A stretch of 64,000 nt of DNA from Pseudescherichia sp031987975. GTDB taxonomy: Bacteria; Pseudomonadota; Gammaproteobacteria; Enterobacterales; Enterobacteriaceae. Location of the stretch: contig NZ_DALZYX010000004.1 of NCBI RefSeq assembly GCF_031987975.1, forward strand, positions 124,001-188,000, read 5' to 3'. Both the position numbers and the translations under genes were made by a program. The notes beneath the pieces were generated by a model. The model had not been told where the DNA came from and did not search any database. It was given only the letters and a program-made list of their open reading frames with translations. Each line of letters opens with the position of its first letter. The first letter of the stretch is position 1. Shown piece by piece: positions 60,991 to 64,000 of this stretch.

Positions 60991-63900
60991 CAGTTGCCTC
61001 CTAACATATAGCGGAAGTAAAGCCCGGCGGTGCTTTCGTTGTAGTTGCCGAACGTGTCATAGCCGACCTTGCCGCCTATCGTCATATCTTTATTAACGTT
61101 GTAGTCCACACCCGCACGCACGGTATAGCCGACACCGCTCTCCGAGCTTCCGCCGTAGCGGTAGTCACGGGCATAGCCGAGGTCGTAGAGATCCTTCAGC
61201 AGGCCCTGCGCCTCGTCGCTGGTGGGGAAGTAGTCGCTGCTATCCTGGCTGTAGGATTGATAGCCAACGGAACCGCCAACGTTCAGCTTCCAGTTATCAA
61301 TTTTCTGCGAGAAATCTACCGGCAGAGAGACGCTGACGTAGTTTTGCGGGCTGAAGTAGCCGCCCTGGCCGTAGGTGTAGTAGCTGAGGTTTTTCGAGAA
61401 ATCCATCCAGCTGACGTTCAGGCCGGTCTGTAATGCCCGGAAATCATCATGATACGGGCGCAGATAGACCCCGGCGCTGGCGTTCATGCTGGTGTTACTG
61501 GCCACGTTCTCCCCGATGTAGCTGTAACCCCCGCCGTTGACGTAGAAGCCTGCATCGCCGTCGTCGTAGCCCAGCTGCGCACTACCGCCGTTTTTCGTTA
61601 CCCGTCCCCAGGTCTTCCCGGAGTAGGCATCCTTCATGCCGACGTAGGAGAGCAGGCTGTCGGTGACGGCACGACGCTCGCCTTTGAGGATCAATGTCAG
61701 ATAGTTGGTCAGCTTCGGTGACCACTGCACGCCGCCCACCAGGGTGCTGAGATCCTGACCCAGCGGCGTCGTGCCGATATCGATCCGGTACTGCTCGCCG
61801 CTAAGCGCCATCGCCAGCTCAACGCCATTGGCCTTTTGCGAGTCGGTCGAAGCGCTAATACGGTTATCTAAACTCGACTTGAAGTTCGATACGCTGAGCG
61901 CCTTCAGACGGCCTGAGTCATACAGGCTGGCCAGATTTGCCAGCCCCGCATCGGTCATTGGAGAGAGATTTTCACCGTTGTAGTCCAGCAGATCGCTGAA
62001 GTTCGCCGCCGTAGGATCCGCTGAGTTCTCGGTATTATCAATCGACGAGGTAATATTGCTGATGGCGTTGTTGAGCGGGTTAGTGCCGTAGCGACGCCAT
62101 GCATCCCCCGAAGCGCTGCCTGCGCTGAGCGTAATCGGCGTGGCGGTGAACTCGAAGCGCGATTCGCCAAACGGCGAGCTGGACCACGTCAGCGGTGCTT
62201 TAGCTTCGGTCAGCTTGCTGGTGCCAGATTCGCCGTCACGGCCACGTATTTCTACGCCACCCTGTACCCACATACCGGTTTTTTGCTGCAGATCCTGCAT
62301 CATCTCATCGACCTGACGCAGGGTTCGGCTCTGCACGGTTTCCATCGGCAGATCGGTGCGCATGGTTCCCGGCAGCGTGCTGCCCGGCTCGCGCGCCATC
62401 TGCGCCACCTGCCACGGCATGCTGTCGCCATTGCTATACGTTGAACGTGCCACCGTCCTGCTGTTACCCACAAACGGGTTGTCCGCCAGCAATACGCCGT
62501 CGATGGTTGGTGTGGCGGCGGCATTGGTAGACGCCATCCCCAGCAGCTTGCCCCGCGCACTGCGCAGGTAAGTCATCGCCTGCTGGTGGTTGCCTTTTGC
62601 CTCTTCCAGGCGGGCCAGCAGCAGCATCCGGTCCGCCGAGCTGTCGTTGCGCAGGCCGCTGGCGAGACTCTGGGCCTTATCAACGTTGTTCTCTGCCAGC
62701 GCCACGTCAATCGCTCCCACGCGGGCGGCCTGATCGTCGGTATCCCGGGTTATCAGGTAGTCGTAGACCACCCCGGCCTCTTTGTTCATCTTGCCGGTCT
62801 GATAGAGGCGGGCCATGGCGAACATCAAATCGGTGTTCTGCGGATCGCTCTGCATCGCCCGCATCAGCTTGTCATAGGCGGCGGCGTAGTTACCCTGCTC
62901 GCGCAGCTGGTCAGCCTCGTTGATGACGTAGCCATTGCGGATCCCTGCCAGCTGCGTGGGCGTGCTGCGCGCCTGCAACTCCGGATTGGCAAGAAAAGCC
63001 TGCGCCTCGTTGTCCAGCCCGGCTTTATTCAGGACCGTAACCTGATCGGCATAGTCCCCGGCGTTGCCCTGCACGCCCTGGCGCAGGTTTTCCCGCACCA
63101 GCGCCACCGCGCCGTTGAGATCGCCGCTCTGGGCCAGCAGCTTCGCCAGCTTGCCCGCATCTACCGGGTTTTCCGGCGGACGGTGGGTCAGGGTTTTCAG
63201 CGTGTTGGCAGCGGCAATATTATTGCCCTGGGCCAGGTAGCGCTCGGCGGTAGCCAGCTGGAGGTTGTAGTTCACCCGCTGGGCCAGGTCGCGCATCTGC
63301 CCGTTCTGGCTGGCGGGAGAGATGCGCGACAGCAGGGTTTGCGACTGCTGCCATGCGCTGTTCTCGCTGGCAAAGAGAGCCGCCGCGTAGAGCGAGCTGG
63401 CCCCCGCACCGTTGCGCGCCGCCGGGGCCATCACCGTGCTGGCTTCGTCGCCGCTGCCGCTCTTTTGCAGCAGACGGGCAAGGTCGAGACGCAGCCACGG
63501 ATCGTCCGGCAGGCGGCTAACCCCCTGCTGGAGGATAGCGATGGCCTGCTGGGTGTTACCCGCAGCGGCGGCCTGCTGCGCCTGGCGGCGGATGGGATCC
63601 CCCGGCAAACCGGTGACGATACGCGGCTGGAGCTTCGCCTGTAAGCTGGCAGGCAGCGTGCGCAGCATCGCCTGGGCCTCGTCAGACTTGTTCTGCTCCC
63701 GCAGGACGTAGAAAAGGTTCTCTCTGGCGGCGGCGTTTTGTGGTTGGTCATTTAACACCGCGCGCAAGGCCTGCTCCGCCTGGGGATAGTCTTTGTTGTG
63801 GCGCAGGACGTCGGCACGGAACAGCTTCGCTGCCGTACCACGCTCGCCGCTCTGCTGGGCCAGCGGGGCAGAGAGAGCCAGTGACTGGCTGACGTTGCCC

Positions 63901-64000
63901 TCCTTCAGCGCCTGCTGCGCCTCGGCTAGCTGGCCGTAGAATGCCGCATCATCCGCCTGATTTTTACGCTCTGCCGAAGCGTCGCCCCCCTGGCTCGCTG
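60990..64000 (-). CDS. bcsC: Second BcsC-type cellulose exporter (cut by window end)
   Basis: The reading frame stays open to the window edge, so the N-terminus is missing; about 1,000 residues are visible. TPR-like repeats run through the first 600 (for example KLLAQSGDLNGAVALVREN). A linker then leads to a C-terminal outer-membrane barrel ending in GLYFRYMLGGN. Barrel pieces such as YGQGGYFSPQNYVSVSLPVDF parallel LGQGGYYSPQKYLSFAVPV of the first BcsC. It exports the glucan of the second synthase and overlaps bcsD by one base. bcsA2 and bcsB2 are expected just outside the window. Confidence 0.93.
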   Translation of the reverse strand, partial: ASQGGDASAERKNQADDAAFYGQLAEAQQALKEGNVSQSLALSAPLAQQSGERGTAAKLFRADVLRHNKDYPQAEQALRAVLNDQPQNAAARENLFYVLREQNKSDEAQAMLRTLPASLQAKLQPRIVTGLPGDPIRRQAQQAAAAGNTQQAIAILQQGVSRLPDDPWLRLDLARLLQKSGSGDEASTVMAPAARNGAGASSLYAAALFASENSAWQQSQTLLSRISPASQNGQMRDLAQRVNYNLQLATAERYLAQGNNIAAANTLKTLTHRPPENPVDAGKLAKLLAQSGDLNGAVALVRENLRQGVQGNAGDYADQVTVLNKAGLDNEAQAFLANPELQARSTPTQLAGIRNGYVINEADQLREQGNYAAAYDKLMRAMQSDPQNTDLMFAMARLYQTGKMNKEAGVVYDYLITRDTDDQAARVGAIDVALAENNVDKAQSLASGLRNDSSADRMLLLARLEEAKGNHQQAMTYLRSARGKLLGMASTNAAATPTIDGVLLADNPFVGNSRTVARSTYSNGDSMPWQVAQMAREPGSTLPGTMRTDLPMETVQSRTLRQVDEMMQDLQQKTGMWVQGGVEIRGRDGESGTSKLTEAKAPLTWSSSPFGESRFEFTATPITLSAGSASGDAWRRYGTNPLNNAISNITSSIDNTENSADPTAANFSDLLDYNGENLSPMTDAGLANLASLYDSGRLKALSVSNFKSSLDNRISASTDSQKANGVELAMALSGEQYRIDIGTTPLGQDLSTLVGGVQWSPKLTNYLTLILKGERRAVTDSLLSYVGMKDAYSGKTWGRVTKNGGSAQLGYDDGDAGFYVNGGGYSYIGENVASNTSMNASAGVYLRPYHDDFRALQTGLNVSWMDFSKNLSYYTYGQGGYFSPQNYVSVSLPVDFSQKIDNWKLNVGGSVGYQSYSQDSSDYFPTSDEAQGLLKDLYDLGYARDYRYGGSSESGVGYTVRAGVDYNVNKDMTIGGKVGYDTFGNYNESTAGLYFRYMLGGN

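Noticed and set aside
1..64000. CRISPR arrays, tRNA or rRNA genes
   Set aside because: No regularly spaced direct repeats and no cloverleaf or rRNA segments were seen on either strand.

Overview
The window is chromosomal DNA of an Enterobacteriaceae member close to Enterobacter, Lelliottia, Leclercia or Kosakonia. The evidence is gene order. From yhiN to bcsG the genes run as in the E. coli 78-80 min region (yhiN, pitA, uspB, uspA, rsmJ, prlC, rlmJ, gor, treF, yhjC, yhjD, yhjE, yhjG, pdeH, kdgK, yhjJ, dctA, pdeK, bcsCZBA-QR, bcsEFG), and the proteins are near full-length matches to the E. coli ones as I remember them. dtpB and the acid-fitness/ars genes that E. coli carries here are absent.

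Layout. 1-3.2 kb: two phosphoesterases (a membrane-anchored metallophosphoesterase and a Tat-exported PhoX-like enzyme). 3.2-7.9 kb: a 1,3-diaminopropane module (ddc, dat) facing a divergent aspartokinase III paralogue, separated by a 440 bp leader rich in dyads. 7.9-17.4 kb: conserved core (yhiN to gor). 17.5-20.5 kb: a variable insertion in the gor-treF gap with an AT-rich, membrane-tethered coiled-coil DUF4041/GIY-YIG protein, an StbDE-type toxin-antitoxin pair and a CopD-family membrane protein. 20.7-39.2 kb: core again, with a small orphan outer-membrane-barrel candidate at 29.2 kb. 39.3-53.5 kb: the E. coli-type cellulose locus, bcsRQABZC on one strand and bcsEFG divergent. 53.6-59.3 kb: an AT-rich cargo block with a 1,524-residue nuclease-STAND ATPase resembling Avs/NACHT antiphage sensors and a metallopeptidase/lipoprotein pair that looks like a T6SS effector with its immunity protein. 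59.5-64 kb: the distal part of a second, type I cellulose operon (bcsC2, bcsD, bcsZ2), cut by the window end.

How the genes work together. Cyclic-di-GMP and cellulose dominate the right half: pdeH and pdeK degrade c-di-GMP, BcsA (PilZ) and BcsE bind it, BcsA/B/C/Q/R make and export cellulose, BcsG decorates it, and a second synthase with BcsD sits next door. On the left, aspartokinase, Dat and Ddc could form a short branch from aspartate, through aspartate semialdehyde and diaminobutyrate, to 1,3-diaminopropane, using the cell's own Asd. The two AT-rich insertions at conserved junctions (gor-treF and bcsG-bcs2) hold the defence and competition genes and are the most promising places for undescribed biology.
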